Positions 10,798 through 19,168 of a stretch of 64,000 nt of DNA are shown piece by piece; position 1 is the first letter of the stretch; every line of letters begins with the position of its first letter. Under the pieces are notes generated by a model. That model searched no databases and was not told the DNA's origin. It saw nothing but the letters and a program-made list of their open reading frames with translations. A program made the position numbers and the translations under genes. This stretch comes from Candidatus Dechloromonas phosphoritropha (GTDB taxonomy: Bacteria > Pseudomonadota > Gammaproteobacteria > Burkholderiales > Rhodocyclaceae). The DNA lies in the NCBI GenBank assembly GCA_016722705.1, contig JADKGN010000004.1, positions 1,984,001 through 2,048,000 on the forward strand, in the 5' to 3' direction.

Positions 10798-11987
10798 TCA
10801 ACCTCGCGGCGCGCGACATCCTGCATGGATGGGGCAAGTTCGTGTTTACCGGCGTCGGCCTCGGACTGCTGATCGGTGTGACGCTGTCGATGGCCGGCAT
10901 CTACCGCGGTCTGGTCGACGACGGCAAAGCCTTACTGGCCATTGGCGGTGCCGATTTATGGGTCGTCCAGCGTGATACGCTGGGGCCGTACGCCGAGCCG
11001 TCGAGCGTTCGCGACGACGTCTACCGCAGCCTGCTCGGCATCCCCGGTGTCGCCGCTGCCGGCAACGTGACCTATCTGACGATGCAGATCGAGCACACAC
11101 GTGGCGAAGTACGGGTGATGCTCGTCGGCTTCGAACCCGGGCACCCCGGCGAACCCGGCTACCTCGTCGCCGGGCGTCCAATCACGCGCTCGCACTACGA
11201 GGCGATCGCCGACGTGCGCAGCGGGCTCGCCCTGAACGAGCGCATCCGCATCCGCCGTCACGAATACACGGTGGTCGGCCTGACCCGGCGCATGGTCTCG
11301 TCGGGCGGCGACCCGATGCTCTTCGTGCCGCTCAAGGACGCGCAGGAGGTGCAGTTTCTCAAGGACAACGACGCGCTGGTAAACGAGCGCGCGCGTACCG
11401 CCGCCAATCCGGCGTTCAACCGCCCGGGTGTCCCGGGGCTGCTCGAAGCGGTGCAGGCCAGCCAGGCCAACAGCCATCAGGTCAATGTCGTACTGCTGCG
11501 ACTTGCGCCGGACGCCGACGAAACGCAGGTCGCCGAGCAGATCAGACGCTGGAAACATCTCGAGGCCTATACGCGTGCCGACATGGACGAGATCCTGGTC
11601 GCCAAGCTGATCGCTACGTCGGCGCGGCAGATTTTCATGTTTCTGGTCATCCTCTCGGTGGTCAGCGCGGCGATCGTCGCCTTCATCATCTACACCATGA
11701 CCTTGAACAAGGTCCGCGAGATCGCGGTGCTCAAGCTGATTGGCGCCCGCAACCGGACGATTGCGCTGATGATCCTACAGCAGGCGCTGGGCCTCGGCGT
11801 GATCGGCTTCGTCGTCGGGCGCAGCGCCGCAGCGCTGTGGGCGCCGATCTTTCCCAAGTACGTGCTGCTGCTCCCCGGCGACGCGCTGCGCGGCGCGCTG
11901 CTGGTGTTGTTGATCTGCGCGCTGGCCAGCGTCGTCGCTATTCGCGCCGCCCTGCGCGTCGATCCGGCTGCGGCGATCGGCGGTTGA
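10794..11987 (+). CDS. ABC transporter permease, FtsX/DevC type
   Basis: 397 residues. One N-terminal helix (residues about 15-33), a large periplasmic domain (about 35-270) and three C-terminal helices (about 280-390) give the FtsX/MacB-like architecture of mechanotransmission ABC transporters. These use ATP to drive movements in the periplasm rather than passing substrate through the membrane. The region ALNKVREIAVLKLIGARNR is the conserved cytoplasmic segment of the family, seen here as TLNKVREIAVLKLIGARN. It overlaps the adaptor gene by four bases and is followed after one base by the ATPase gene. Substrate unknown. Confidence 0.88.
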   Translation: MINLAARDILHGWGKFVFTGVGLGLLIGVTLSMAGIYRGLVDDGKALLAIGGADLWVVQRDTLGPYAEPSSVRDDVYRSLLGIPGVAAAGNVTYLTMQIEHTRGEVRVMLVGFEPGHPGEPGYLVAGRPITRSHYEAIADVRSGLALNERIRIRRHEYTVVGLTRRMVSSGGDPMLFVPLKDAQEVQFLKDNDALVNERARTAANPAFNRPGVPGLLEAVQASQANSHQVNVVLLRLAPDADETQVAEQIRRWKHLEAYTRADMDEILVAKLIATSARQIFMFLVILSVVSAAIVAFIIYTMTLNKVREIAVLKLIGARNRTIALMILQQALGLGVIGFVVGRSAAALWAPIFPKYVLLLPGDALRGALLVLLICALASVVAIRAALRVDPAAAIGG

Positions 11988-11988
11988 C

Positions 11989-12696
11989 ATGGTCCAGCCG
12001 GCAATCGAAATCAGCGGTCTGAGCAAGCGTTACGGCGAGGGCGATGCAGCAGTCTACGCGCTCAAGGGGGTGGACATGGCGATCCAGCCCGGTGAGGTGG
12101 TCGGGCTGATCGGCCCCAGTGGCTCGGGCAAGAGCACGCTGCTGAAGTGCCTCGGGGCGGTGATCGAACCGACTTCGGGCCGGATCGCTCTGGCCGGCGA
12201 AGCGATCTACGACAATGGCTGGAAGGTCAGCGACCTGCGCGCGCTGCGCCGCGACCGCATTGGCTTCGTCTTCCAGGCGCCTTACCTGATTCCCTTCCTC
12301 GACGTGACCGACAACGTCGCCTTGCTGCCGATGCTCGCCGGTGTGCCGAATGACCAGGCGCGCGAGCGGGCGCGCCAGATGCTCGCGGCACTCGACGTCG
12401 GACACCGGGCGGAGGCGCAGATACGGCAACTTTCCGGCGGCGAGCAACAACGGGTTTCGATCGCGCGCGCGCTGGTCAACCAGCCGCCGATCGTTCTCGC
12501 CGACGAGCCGACGGCACCGCTCGACAGCGTGCGCGCGCTGACCGTGATTCGCATCCTCAACGAAATGGCGCAGCGCTTCCAGGCGGCGATCATTGTCGTC
12601 ACGCACGACGAGAAAATCATCCCGACCTTCAAGCGCCTCTACCATATCCGGGATGGTCGGACCTACGAAGAGGCCGGCGAGGCGCGCGCCGCCTGA
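11989..12696 (+). CDS. ABC transporter ATP-binding protein (LolD/DevA type)
   Basis: 235 residues with Walker A GLIGPSGSGKSTLL (about 38-51), Q-loop VFQAPYLIPF, signature LSGGEQQRVSIARALV, Walker B IVLADEPTAPLDS and the switch histidine in VVTHDEKI. In Walker B-adjacent DEPTAPLDS, an A replaces the usual G of DEPTGALD; this should not block ATP hydrolysis. It completes the tetR-adaptor-permease-ATPase operon and energises the pump. Confidence 0.92.
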   Translation: MVQPAIEISGLSKRYGEGDAAVYALKGVDMAIQPGEVVGLIGPSGSGKSTLLKCLGAVIEPTSGRIALAGEAIYDNGWKVSDLRALRRDRIGFVFQAPYLIPFLDVTDNVALLPMLAGVPNDQARERARQMLAALDVGHRAEAQIRQLSGGEQQRVSIARALVNQPPIVLADEPTAPLDSVRALTVIRILNEMAQRFQAAIIVVTHDEKIIPTFKRLYHIRDGRTYEEAGEARAA

Positions 12697-12858
12697 AGGC
12701 AGGCGTTGGCGAGGCGATCTCATGCCGAGTGCGGACAATTGCCTGGCGCGGACCGCGGGCATCGCCAAGTCTGGCGCACAGGTACTGAAACGAAAGAGCT
12801 TTCGGCCTCGAATTCAGCCAGATTGCTGGATACTGACTTCTTGAGAATGGAGAACACG

Positions 12859-14058
12859 ATGGCAAAACTGCTCATCGTCGCGGAGCGACAAGCACGAAGC
12901 GACGCACCAGGCGGGCATTTCGCACTCTGGGTGCTGGGCTTTCGACCGTTCTATCTACTGGCCAGCATCTTTGCCGCGCTGTCGATTCCGCTCTGGGTGG
13001 CGCAGTACGCCGGCTACCTGCCGGCCGGGATGACGCACATCCCGGCCTGGCACGGCCACGAGATGCTGTTCGGCTACACCCTGGCGGTGATTACCGGCTT
13101 CCTGTTCACGGCGGGCCGCAACTGGACCGGGCAGCCAACGCCGACCGGTGGCGTGTTGATGGCATTTGCCTTGCTCTGGGTTGCTGGGCGGGTCCTGATG
13201 CTGACCCCCTATGCGCTCGCCGCAGCGGTGGTGAATACAGCTTTCCCAGTGGCGGTGGCAATCGCCTTCGCCATCCCGCTGTGGAAGAGCCGCAACCAAC
13301 GCAACTATTTTTTCGTCGCGCTGCTCGTGCTACTCGGTGCGGTGGTGCTGGCGATGCATCTTTCCTGGCTCGGCGTAATCGCCTGGCCCGCACAAGCGGG
13401 CTTGCAAGCCGGGCTCGATGTCGTGCTCTTCGTGATCGCGGTGATGGGCGGTCGGGTCATTCCCATGTTCACCAACAACGGCATTCCCGGTGCGCAAGCC
13501 ACTCGCCGTCCGCTGATCGAAAAACTTGCCCTGGGCAGTGTACTGCTGTTGTTGATCGCGGACATTCTGGTGTTGCCGGCGGCGCTGATCGCCGCCATTG
13601 CGCTGGCCGCTGCGTTGGCGCACGCCGCCCGACTCTATCTCTGGCAACCCTGGCGGACGCTGCGAACACCGTTGGTGTGGGTGCTGCATGTGGCTTACGG
13701 CTGGCTGGTCGTCCATCTCGTGCTGCGTGCCCTGGCGGCGCTCGGCGCTGTTGCCGAGCCCTTGGCGCTTCACGCGCTGACCATAGGCACCATTGGCGGC
13801 ATGACCCTCGGCATGATGACTCGCACCGCGCGCGGTCACACCGGCCGTCCGCTGGTCGCCGACCGCTTTGAGGTCATGACTTTCCTGCTCATTCTGTGCG
13901 CCGTGCTGATCAGAGTCTTCGGCGGGATGCTTTTGCCCGATGCCTACGCGAGCACGATCGTCGGCTCTGGAATCTGCTGGTCGCTCGCTTTCGCGATCTG
14001 CGCGATTCGCTACTGGCTGGTGCTGTCGCGCGCGCGGCTAGACGGCAAGCCCGGCTGA
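12859..14058 (+). CDS. nnrS: NnrS family heme-copper membrane protein
   Basis: 399 residues from the ATG at 12859, with GGAGAA upstream. Twelve or so hydrophobic helices fill the chain. NnrS signatures are visible: FRPFYLLASIFAA near the N-terminus, WHGHEMLFGYTLAVITGFLFTA, GGRVIPMFTNNGIPG, and LHALTIGTIGGMTLGMMTRTARGHTGR. NnrS relieves nitrosative stress in nitric-oxide-exposed bacteria. The gene begins 162 bases after the ABC operon, which is unrelated in function. I see no perfect FNR/NnrR-type TTGAT-N4-ATCAA box upstream. Confidence 0.92.
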   Translation: MAKLLIVAERQARSDAPGGHFALWVLGFRPFYLLASIFAALSIPLWVAQYAGYLPAGMTHIPAWHGHEMLFGYTLAVITGFLFTAGRNWTGQPTPTGGVLMAFALLWVAGRVLMLTPYALAAAVVNTAFPVAVAIAFAIPLWKSRNQRNYFFVALLVLLGAVVLAMHLSWLGVIAWPAQAGLQAGLDVVLFVIAVMGGRVIPMFTNNGIPGAQATRRPLIEKLALGSVLLLLIADILVLPAALIAAIALAAALAHAARLYLWQPWRTLRTPLVWVLHVAYGWLVVHLVLRALAALGAVAEPLALHALTIGTIGGMTLGMMTRTARGHTGRPLVADRFEVMTFLLILCAVLIRVFGGMLLPDAYASTIVGSGICWSLAFAICAIRYWLVLSRARLDGKPG

Positions 14059-14065
14059 TCACAGC

Positions 14066-14245
14066 ATGGCCACCATTGTAGTAAAAGTCCCGGGATCCCC
14101 GGAGTGTTGGCATTGCTGCGGCAACTGCGGCAGCGATGCGGTCATCGTCGATGACTCGCTGGCATTATCCACCTCCGCAGCGCCGTCGAAGCGGTTTCCG
14201 ATGAAAAGGGTTGGGCGGCGCTTGCTGGCGTCGGATCTCACATGA
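14066..14245 (+). CDS. possible 59-residue cysteine-containing protein
   Basis: An ATG eight bases after the nnrS stop opens a 59-codon frame beginning MATIVVKVPGSPECWHCCGN, with a CxxCCxxC-like cluster (C17, C20, C21, C24). Its stop overlaps the start of the next small frame (ATGA). No ribosome binding site is obvious and no family is recognised. It could be noncoding. Confidence 0.25.
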   Translation: MATIVVKVPGSPECWHCCGNCGSDAVIVDDSLALSTSAAPSKRFPMKRVGRRLLASDLT

Positions 14246-14367
14246 ACAAGAACTGGTTGGCGTTCGATCCGCACAATTTTGGCTATGCAAAACTTGGCGA
14301 CTTGGTGATTGCCAGCGAACTGTTCGAGTTGCGCCGGGATGCGCGACTGCGTGCGAGGTCAGGGTGA
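14242..14367 (+). CDS. possible 41-residue protein
   Basis: The frame starts MNKNWLAFDPHNFGYAKLGD and ends in an arginine-rich tail (LRRDARLRARSG). It overlaps the preceding 59-codon frame by four bases. The sequence composition resembles protein, but there are no known relatives that I recognise. It is convergent with the histidine kinase gene, whose stop is 25 bases away. Confidence 0.3.
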   Translation: MNKNWLAFDPHNFGYAKLGDLVIASELFELRRDARLRARSG

Positions 14368-14391
14368 GCGAATCGGGAGAAAATGGCAGGG

Positions 14392-15581
14392 TCAGTTCGA
14401 CCGCAGGCTCTCGCCAAGATCGATGGTGACCCTTCCCCCACCCGTTGCCGCGTTTCCGGCGCCGACCTGCCAGCCGCTGGCGCGGCAGACGTGTCGCACC
14501 AGCGCGAGGCTGAGGCCGTGCCGGCCTCGCAGTCCACTAAAAAAACGGTCGAATACGCGCGGCAGTTCGGCCTCTGCAAACCCCGGGCCGCAGTCGGAGA
14601 AGATCAGCCGACTGCCTTCCAGCGCGCAGACTATTTCACCCCGGTCGCTGTGGCGCAGCGCATTGTCGAGCACGTTGCGCAATGCCAGGTCCAGCAGGGC
14701 CGGATCCGCGCTGACGATAGTCGCTTCCAGCACCATCAGGCGCAGGCTGACGGGCTTGCCCGAGGAGTGCGAAAGCGATTCCCAGACCGCCGATACGGCG
14801 GCGCGAAGACGGATTTCCCCGAGCAGTGCGGGTCCCGCCTCGCGGCTCAGGAGCAGGAGGCTGCTGCCGAGGGCGTTGATACGGTCGACCCCCTGAATCA
14901 TGCGATTCGCGCGGCGCCGGACCGATTCCGGGGCGTCCGGGAGGGCCGCCAGCAGTTCGGCATCGGTGCGGATTGCGGTCAGGGGCGTGCGCAATTCGTG
15001 GGAGAGGTTCGCGGCAAATTCCCGTTCCTGGTCGAGCGCTTCGTGCTGGCGCTGGCGGTAGCGGTCGAGCGCCCCGGCGATTGCCAGGATCTCGCGCTCC
15101 ATCCCGGGCTCGGCCAGCGGTGCGCCGTCCGGCTCGCCGACGCGAGCCGCACGATCAGTGTGAGCAATGCGCCGGCACTCAGCGTGAGAAGCGTCAGGCT
15201 GCGCAGTCGCTCCTCGTGTTCTTCGGCGTCGTACACGAGGATGTAGCGCGCGCCGCCATCTTGGCGGACCGCCACGTGAGCTTCGCGACCGCCGAGGTGG
15301 ATCTCATGGTTGTCGACCGGCAGCGCCAGGACTTGGGCGGGCAACCCTGCGGATGGCGCCGTTGCGCCGTCGATCCGGTAGAGTTGCATGGCGGGGGTGT
15401 TGGGAAATGCCGATCCCGGCGCGGTCTTCCAGACGGCCATGCTGTGGGCGATCTGCTGGGTGAGGATCTGGTCGATGAACGCTTCTTCGGTCTCGTCGAA
15501 TACTGCGAGCATCGCCAGCGACTGTGCCAGGATCACGAGGAGCGACAGTGCGCCCAGCGCCAGTGCGATGCGCAGGCGCAT
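14392..15581 (-). pseudogene. sensor histidine kinase, frameshifted at the HAMP region
   Basis: The start at 15581 (MRLRIALALGALSLLVILAQ) gives a membrane helix, a periplasmic domain to about residue 125 and a second helix (SLTLLTLSAGALLTLIV). Near 15150 the frame breaks. In another frame AARVGEPDGAPLAEPGMERE resumes and runs through the H-box (ANLSHELRTPL), N-box (LRNVLDNALRHS), G1 (SDCGPGF) and a variant G2 (GRHGLSLALV). Most of the usual HAMP segment is missing between helix 2 and AARVGEP, so a small out-of-frame deletion is likely, not just a single-base error. The response regulator gene lies 13 bases upstream, and the kinase would be the last gene of a five-gene operon. Confidence 0.75.
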
Positions 15582-15594
15582 GCTCGGCCCGCGT

Positions 15595-16263
15595 CTAGCG
15601 GCTGACGAGCTTGTAGCCGAGGCCGTGGACATTGACGATCTTGACCGGAGCGGCATCGGTCAGAGCCCGGCGTACGGTATGCAGGACGCTGCGCAGATTG
15701 TCGCTCGCTTCCTGTTCCCGCCCCCAGATTGCCATTTCCAGCTCGCGCCGCGAAAAGACATGTTGTGGCTGCCGTAGCAGCACCTCGACCAGGCGCAGTG
15801 CCTTGGGCGGCAGGATGAGCGGCTGGCCGGCCAGCGTCACCGACCGTTCCGCCGGATCGCAGGACAGCGCCCCGAACGCCAACTGCCGTGCTGGCGGCTG
15901 GCCGCCCGAACGGCGCAGCAGGGCCTGCAATCGCGTCTCCACTTCCTTCAGGGCAAAGGGTTTGGCGAGGTAGTCGTCGGTGCCGCCGCCGAAGCTGGCC
16001 AGTTTGTCGTCGAGCGTATCGCGTGCGGTCAACATCAGAATCGCCAGTGATTTCCCGGCGGCGCGCAGTCGACCGGCCAGTAGCGCACCGTCACCGTCGG
16101 GCAGTCCGCGGTCGAGAACCAGCGCGTCGAATTCATGGCGCCCGAGCAGGGCGTCCGCGGATGCCAGAGAGGGTGCGAAATCGCAGCGATGTCCGCAGGC
16201 TTCGGGGAAATCATAGAGGTTTTCAGCAATCACCCGGTCGTCCTCGACGATCAGGATATGCAT
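15595..16263 (-). CDS. OmpR/PhoB-type response regulator
   Basis: 222 residues. The receiver domain has the acidic pocket VEDDR, phosphoacceptor D51 in DALVLDRGLPDGDG, a T in MLTARD and K in DYLAKPFA. The C-terminal winged helix (about 125-222) ends with VNVHGLGYKLVSR, the wing typical of OmpR-type DNA-binding domains. FGGGTDDYLAKPF replaces the more usual GADDY. Its ATG overlaps the TGA of the diguanylate cyclase gene by one base (TGATG), so both proteins should be made together. The partner kinase downstream is broken, so this regulator may have no cognate kinase in this strain. Confidence 0.9.
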   Translation of the reverse strand: MHILIVEDDRVIAENLYDFPEACGHRCDFAPSLASADALLGRHEFDALVLDRGLPDGDGALLAGRLRAAGKSLAILMLTARDTLDDKLASFGGGTDDYLAKPFALKEVETRLQALLRRSGGQPPARQLAFGALSCDPAERSVTLAGQPLILPPKALRLVEVLLRQPQHVFSRRELEMAIWGREQEASDNLRSVLHTVRRALTDAAPVKIVNVHGLGYKLVSR

Positions 16264-17531
16264 CAGCCGGCCTCCGCCGCAACGACTATGCGGTTGCGCC
16301 CCAGTCGCTTGGCCTCGTAGAGCGCAAGGTCCGCGCGTTGCAAGGCAACGTCGATCGGACAGCGGGTGGCGTCCGCCAGCCCGATGCTGAGCGTGACACG
16401 AATGAGCAGGCCGTCGGGCAGCCGGATCTCGTGCGCGGCACAGCGTTCGCGAAAACGCTCGACCAGAATGCGTGCCTGCTCGACCGTGCTCTCGGGAAAC
16501 AGGAAAGCGAACTCCTCGCCGCCGTAGCGGCAGACGAGATCGGACTGGCGCAGACTCTCGGCGAGCAGTTCGGCGAAGGTGCGCAACACGGCGTCGCCGG
16601 CGCCGTGACCATAGGTGTCGTTGAGACTCTTGAAAAAATCGAGGTCGCCGAGGGCGACGGCAGCGGGCCGGCCATAGCGCTGGGCGCGCCGCAATTCGGC
16701 CGCGGCCGATTCCATGAAGTGCCGCCGGTTCATCAGTCCGGTCAGGCCGTCCCGGTTGGCCAACAGTTGCAGCTCGCGGCGCGCAGCATCATTGCTGACC
16801 ATCGCGTCGTGCAGGCGTCTGGTCGCTTCCTCGACAGCATGAATCTCGGCCAGGCGGACACCGGGAAATTCCGGTGCCGGCTGGTCGACGCTGAGAGACG
16901 ACAGAGCGCGGTCGATTTTCTGCAACGGGCGCAGCAGCTGCTGTCTGAGCAGGATCAGCAGCACCAGGAGAAAGCTGCCGATCAGCGCCGTAGCCCCCAT
17001 CAGCTTGTATCTGGTGAGGCGCATGGCGGCGGCAACGTCGTCGAGATCAGCGGTCGCCAGATTGGCGCCCTCGACCAGGATGTCATCCGCCAGCAGGTTC
17101 AGGCGCCTGGAAAGCTGTTGCCATTCCGCATACTGCACCTTGAGCATGGCCGGGTTCTGTGTGGCCAGATGGCCGGTCTTGACGAGGAAAGCCTCGGTGT
17201 CGCGGGCGGCCGCTGCCGCCCGCGGATGTTCGAGAATGCTCGGATGACTGGCTACCAGCATGACGAGGTACAGCGACTGCTGGCGGTCTTCGGGCGTGTC
17301 CGAAGAAAAGACCTGTTCGCCTTCCTGGCGCAATAGATCGAGATTGCGCGCCAGGCGCTGATAACGGATGATCTCCGGCACGGTCTTCTTTTGCAGGCGT
17401 GCTGATGATTCGTGAACACGTTTCTGGTCAATAGCCAGAAAAATGACGACGAGGGCGAACAGCAGCGTGAAAGCTGCCGCCAGCAGGGCGAAAACCCGGT
17501 TCGCGGAGTAACGTTTGGGGCGAGTCGGCAT
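16263..17531 (-). CDS. membrane-bound diguanylate cyclase (GGDEF)
   Basis: 422 residues. Membrane helices at about 13-33 and 178-196 enclose a largely helical periplasmic domain. A short linker leads to a GGDEF domain starting at RDGLTGLMNRRHF. The active loop is GGEEF (337-341), and RQSD (328-331) five residues before it is the product-inhibition I-site, so an active, feedback-controlled c-di-GMP synthase is expected. It is preceded, six bases away, by a gene for a periplasmic binding protein and overlaps the response regulator start. The periplasmic domain may therefore respond to the binding proteins encoded upstream; this is inference. Confidence 0.92.
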   Translation of the reverse strand: MPTRPKRYSANRVFALLAAAFTLLFALVVIFLAIDQKRVHESSARLQKKTVPEIIRYQRLARNLDLLRQEGEQVFSSDTPEDRQQSLYLVMLVASHPSILEHPRAAAAARDTEAFLVKTGHLATQNPAMLKVQYAEWQQLSRRLNLLADDILVEGANLATADLDDVAAAMRLTRYKLMGATALIGSFLLVLLILLRQQLLRPLQKIDRALSSLSVDQPAPEFPGVRLAEIHAVEEATRRLHDAMVSNDAARRELQLLANRDGLTGLMNRRHFMESAAAELRRAQRYGRPAAVALGDLDFFKSLNDTYGHGAGDAVLRTFAELLAESLRQSDLVCRYGGEEFAFLFPESTVEQARILVERFRERCAAHEIRLPDGLLIRVTLSIGLADATRCPIDVALQRADLALYEAKRLGRNRIVVAAEAG

Positions 17532-17537
17532 CGCGCT

Positions 17538-18341
17538 TTAGTCCAGGTTTACCGGGAAGTGTCGGCGTACGATGCGATGCCCCGTTCCGTCGGCGCGAAT
17601 TTCCGCGATTGCCTGGTTGACCGAGCGGCGCAATGCGTTTTCCTGTTTTGGCAGGATGATGTGGACAGTGTCGCCAAGGCCATGATCGGCAACGGCGGGG
17701 CCGACAAAACCGAAGCGCCCCGTCTCTTGATGGCTGATCAGGGCATAACCGGCGCGTACCGGCAGCAACGCAAAGTCGGCGCCGCCATCGCGCAGCGCGT
17801 CGAAGGCAGCGGCCTTTGTCGCCGTGGCCACGACAGTCAGATCGCGCTCGGCGGCGATGGCGTTCAGGAATGCCTGTTGTTGTGTACCTTCCATCACCGC
17901 CACTCGCGCGCCGCGCAGGTTGCCGGTATTGACTTCGTGGCCGATCTTGCCGGCAAACGCGCGGGCGGTGGCCGGCGATCCGATCAGGCGTGATGCGGAA
18001 CGAAAGATCGGTTCGCTGAACGCGACACGTTCCTCGCGCTCGGGCGAGCGCAAGAAGTTGCCGCAGCCGAGATCGAAGCGCCCGTCCTCGACACCGGGCA
18101 GGATTTCGCCGAAGGTCACGTAGGAAAAGGCACAGCGGGAACGGATACGGCGACAGATCTCCCGGGCCAGTTCGTCGGTGAAAGCCACCTCGTCTGCCTT
18201 GGGCGTGCCGCTCGGGACAAGATTGCCCTGCGACGAGACCTGCGCCACATCCTGGACCAGAACCGCCACCCGCAGATCGGCTGCATGCAGGGCTCCTGAC
18301 AACAGGGCGGCAACCAGAAAGAGGGATCGAAATGCCGGCAT
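17538..18341 (-). CDS. periplasmic solute-binding protein, family 3 (second of tandem pair)
   Basis: 267 residues from the ATG at 18341. A signal peptide (MPAFRSLFLVAALLSGALHA) precedes a two-lobed SBP_bac_3-type fold: DELAREICRRIRSRCAFSYV, then GRFDLGCGNFLRSPEREERVAFSEPI, the usual signature of amino-acid-type binding proteins that also serve as sensor inputs. No ABC permease or ATPase gene accompanies it; the next gene is a diguanylate cyclase. The stop of the upstream binding-protein gene overlaps this start by one base. A role in signal sensing rather than transport is inferred from context. Confidence 0.85.
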   Translation of the reverse strand: MPAFRSLFLVAALLSGALHAADLRVAVLVQDVAQVSSQGNLVPSGTPKADEVAFTDELAREICRRIRSRCAFSYVTFGEILPGVEDGRFDLGCGNFLRSPEREERVAFSEPIFRSASRLIGSPATARAFAGKIGHEVNTGNLRGARVAVMEGTQQQAFLNAIAAERDLTVVATATKAAAFDALRDGGADFALLPVRAGYALISHQETGRFGFVGPAVADHGLGDTVHIILPKQENALRRSVNQAIAEIRADGTGHRIVRRHFPVNLD

Positions 18342-19093
18342 CAATGCACCCGGAAAGGTAAGAACTGCGTGTTGACCCGTTCGTAGACCCCGTTGCGATT
18401 GATACGTTCGAGCGCCTCGTCTACCGCGGTCTTGAGTTCGGGGCGGCGCGGGTTGATGCCGAATGACGCATTGCCGACCAGTTCGGGAACCTTCATGACC
18501 GTCGTGGCGAGGCCCAGCTCCTGAAAGGCCTTGTCGCCCTGTAGATGCAGGCTGGTATTCATCGACACGATAGCCGCCTGGGCAATACCGGCAAGCAGCG
18601 GTGCGCCGATTTCGCTGTTCGTCAGCACGCCGACGGTATTCCATCCCTGCTTGCGGGCATAGGTTTCCTGCGCGGAACCCTTGACGACGGCGACACGCAG
18701 GCCGCGCTGGCCCGGTTCCACGCCGGATTTGGCAAGCCACAGGGTGATCGACCGGAAGTGGGGCTTGGCAAGGAGGATCCGGCGGCGCCGCTCGGGCGTA
18801 TCGAGCAGACAGACCGCGGCGATGTCAATTTCGCCGCCGGCCACCGCGTCAACCACGCGATCCAGTACCATCACCTGAAACTCGCACTGGACTTTCATTT
18901 CCGCGCACAGTGCTCGCGCCAGCTCGACGTCGAAACCTGTCAATCGGCCATCGCTGTCGCGAAAGGATATCGGTGGCGAGTTTTCAAGCACGGCGATCTG
19001 CAGAGTGGCCGCAGCCGGGTGAGCCGCCGTCGCTGCGGCAAGGCAGGCGACCACGAACAAGCCGGCTAGAATGTTCCACGGTCGAGGCGACAT
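18341..19093 (-). CDS. periplasmic solute-binding protein, family 3 (first of tandem pair)
   Basis: 250 residues from the ATG at 19093 (MSPRPWNILAGLFVVACLAA); the longer frame to 19147 has a non-hydrophobic leader. After the signal peptide the chain follows the SBP_bac_3 pattern: LQIAVLENSPPISFRDSDGR, LTGFDVELARALCAEM, DRVVDAVAGGEIDIAAVCLLDTPERR. It is only distantly similar to its downstream neighbour. It opens the five-gene operon. The ribosome binding site is weak, and I cannot identify the promoter in the 75 bases before the addA-like gene, which ends at 19169 on the same strand. Confidence 0.82.
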   Translation of the reverse strand: MSPRPWNILAGLFVVACLAAATAAHPAAATLQIAVLENSPPISFRDSDGRLTGFDVELARALCAEMKVQCEFQVMVLDRVVDAVAGGEIDIAAVCLLDTPERRRRILLAKPHFRSITLWLAKSGVEPGQRGLRVAVVKGSAQETYARKQGWNTVGVLTNSEIGAPLLAGIAQAAIVSMNTSLHLQGDKAFQELGLATTVMKVPELVGNASFGINPRRPELKTAVDEALERINRNGVYERVNTQFLPFRVH

Positions 19094-19168
19094 CAAATCA
19101 TGTTGTTGGTATTTTCGCCGCAGTATATCCCAAGCTTGACCCGTCAAGTCGATCCGGCGCGACCGCGG

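Noticed and set aside
15888..17336. 482-residue plus-strand open frame
   Set aside because: Antisense to the response regulator and diguanylate cyclase genes.
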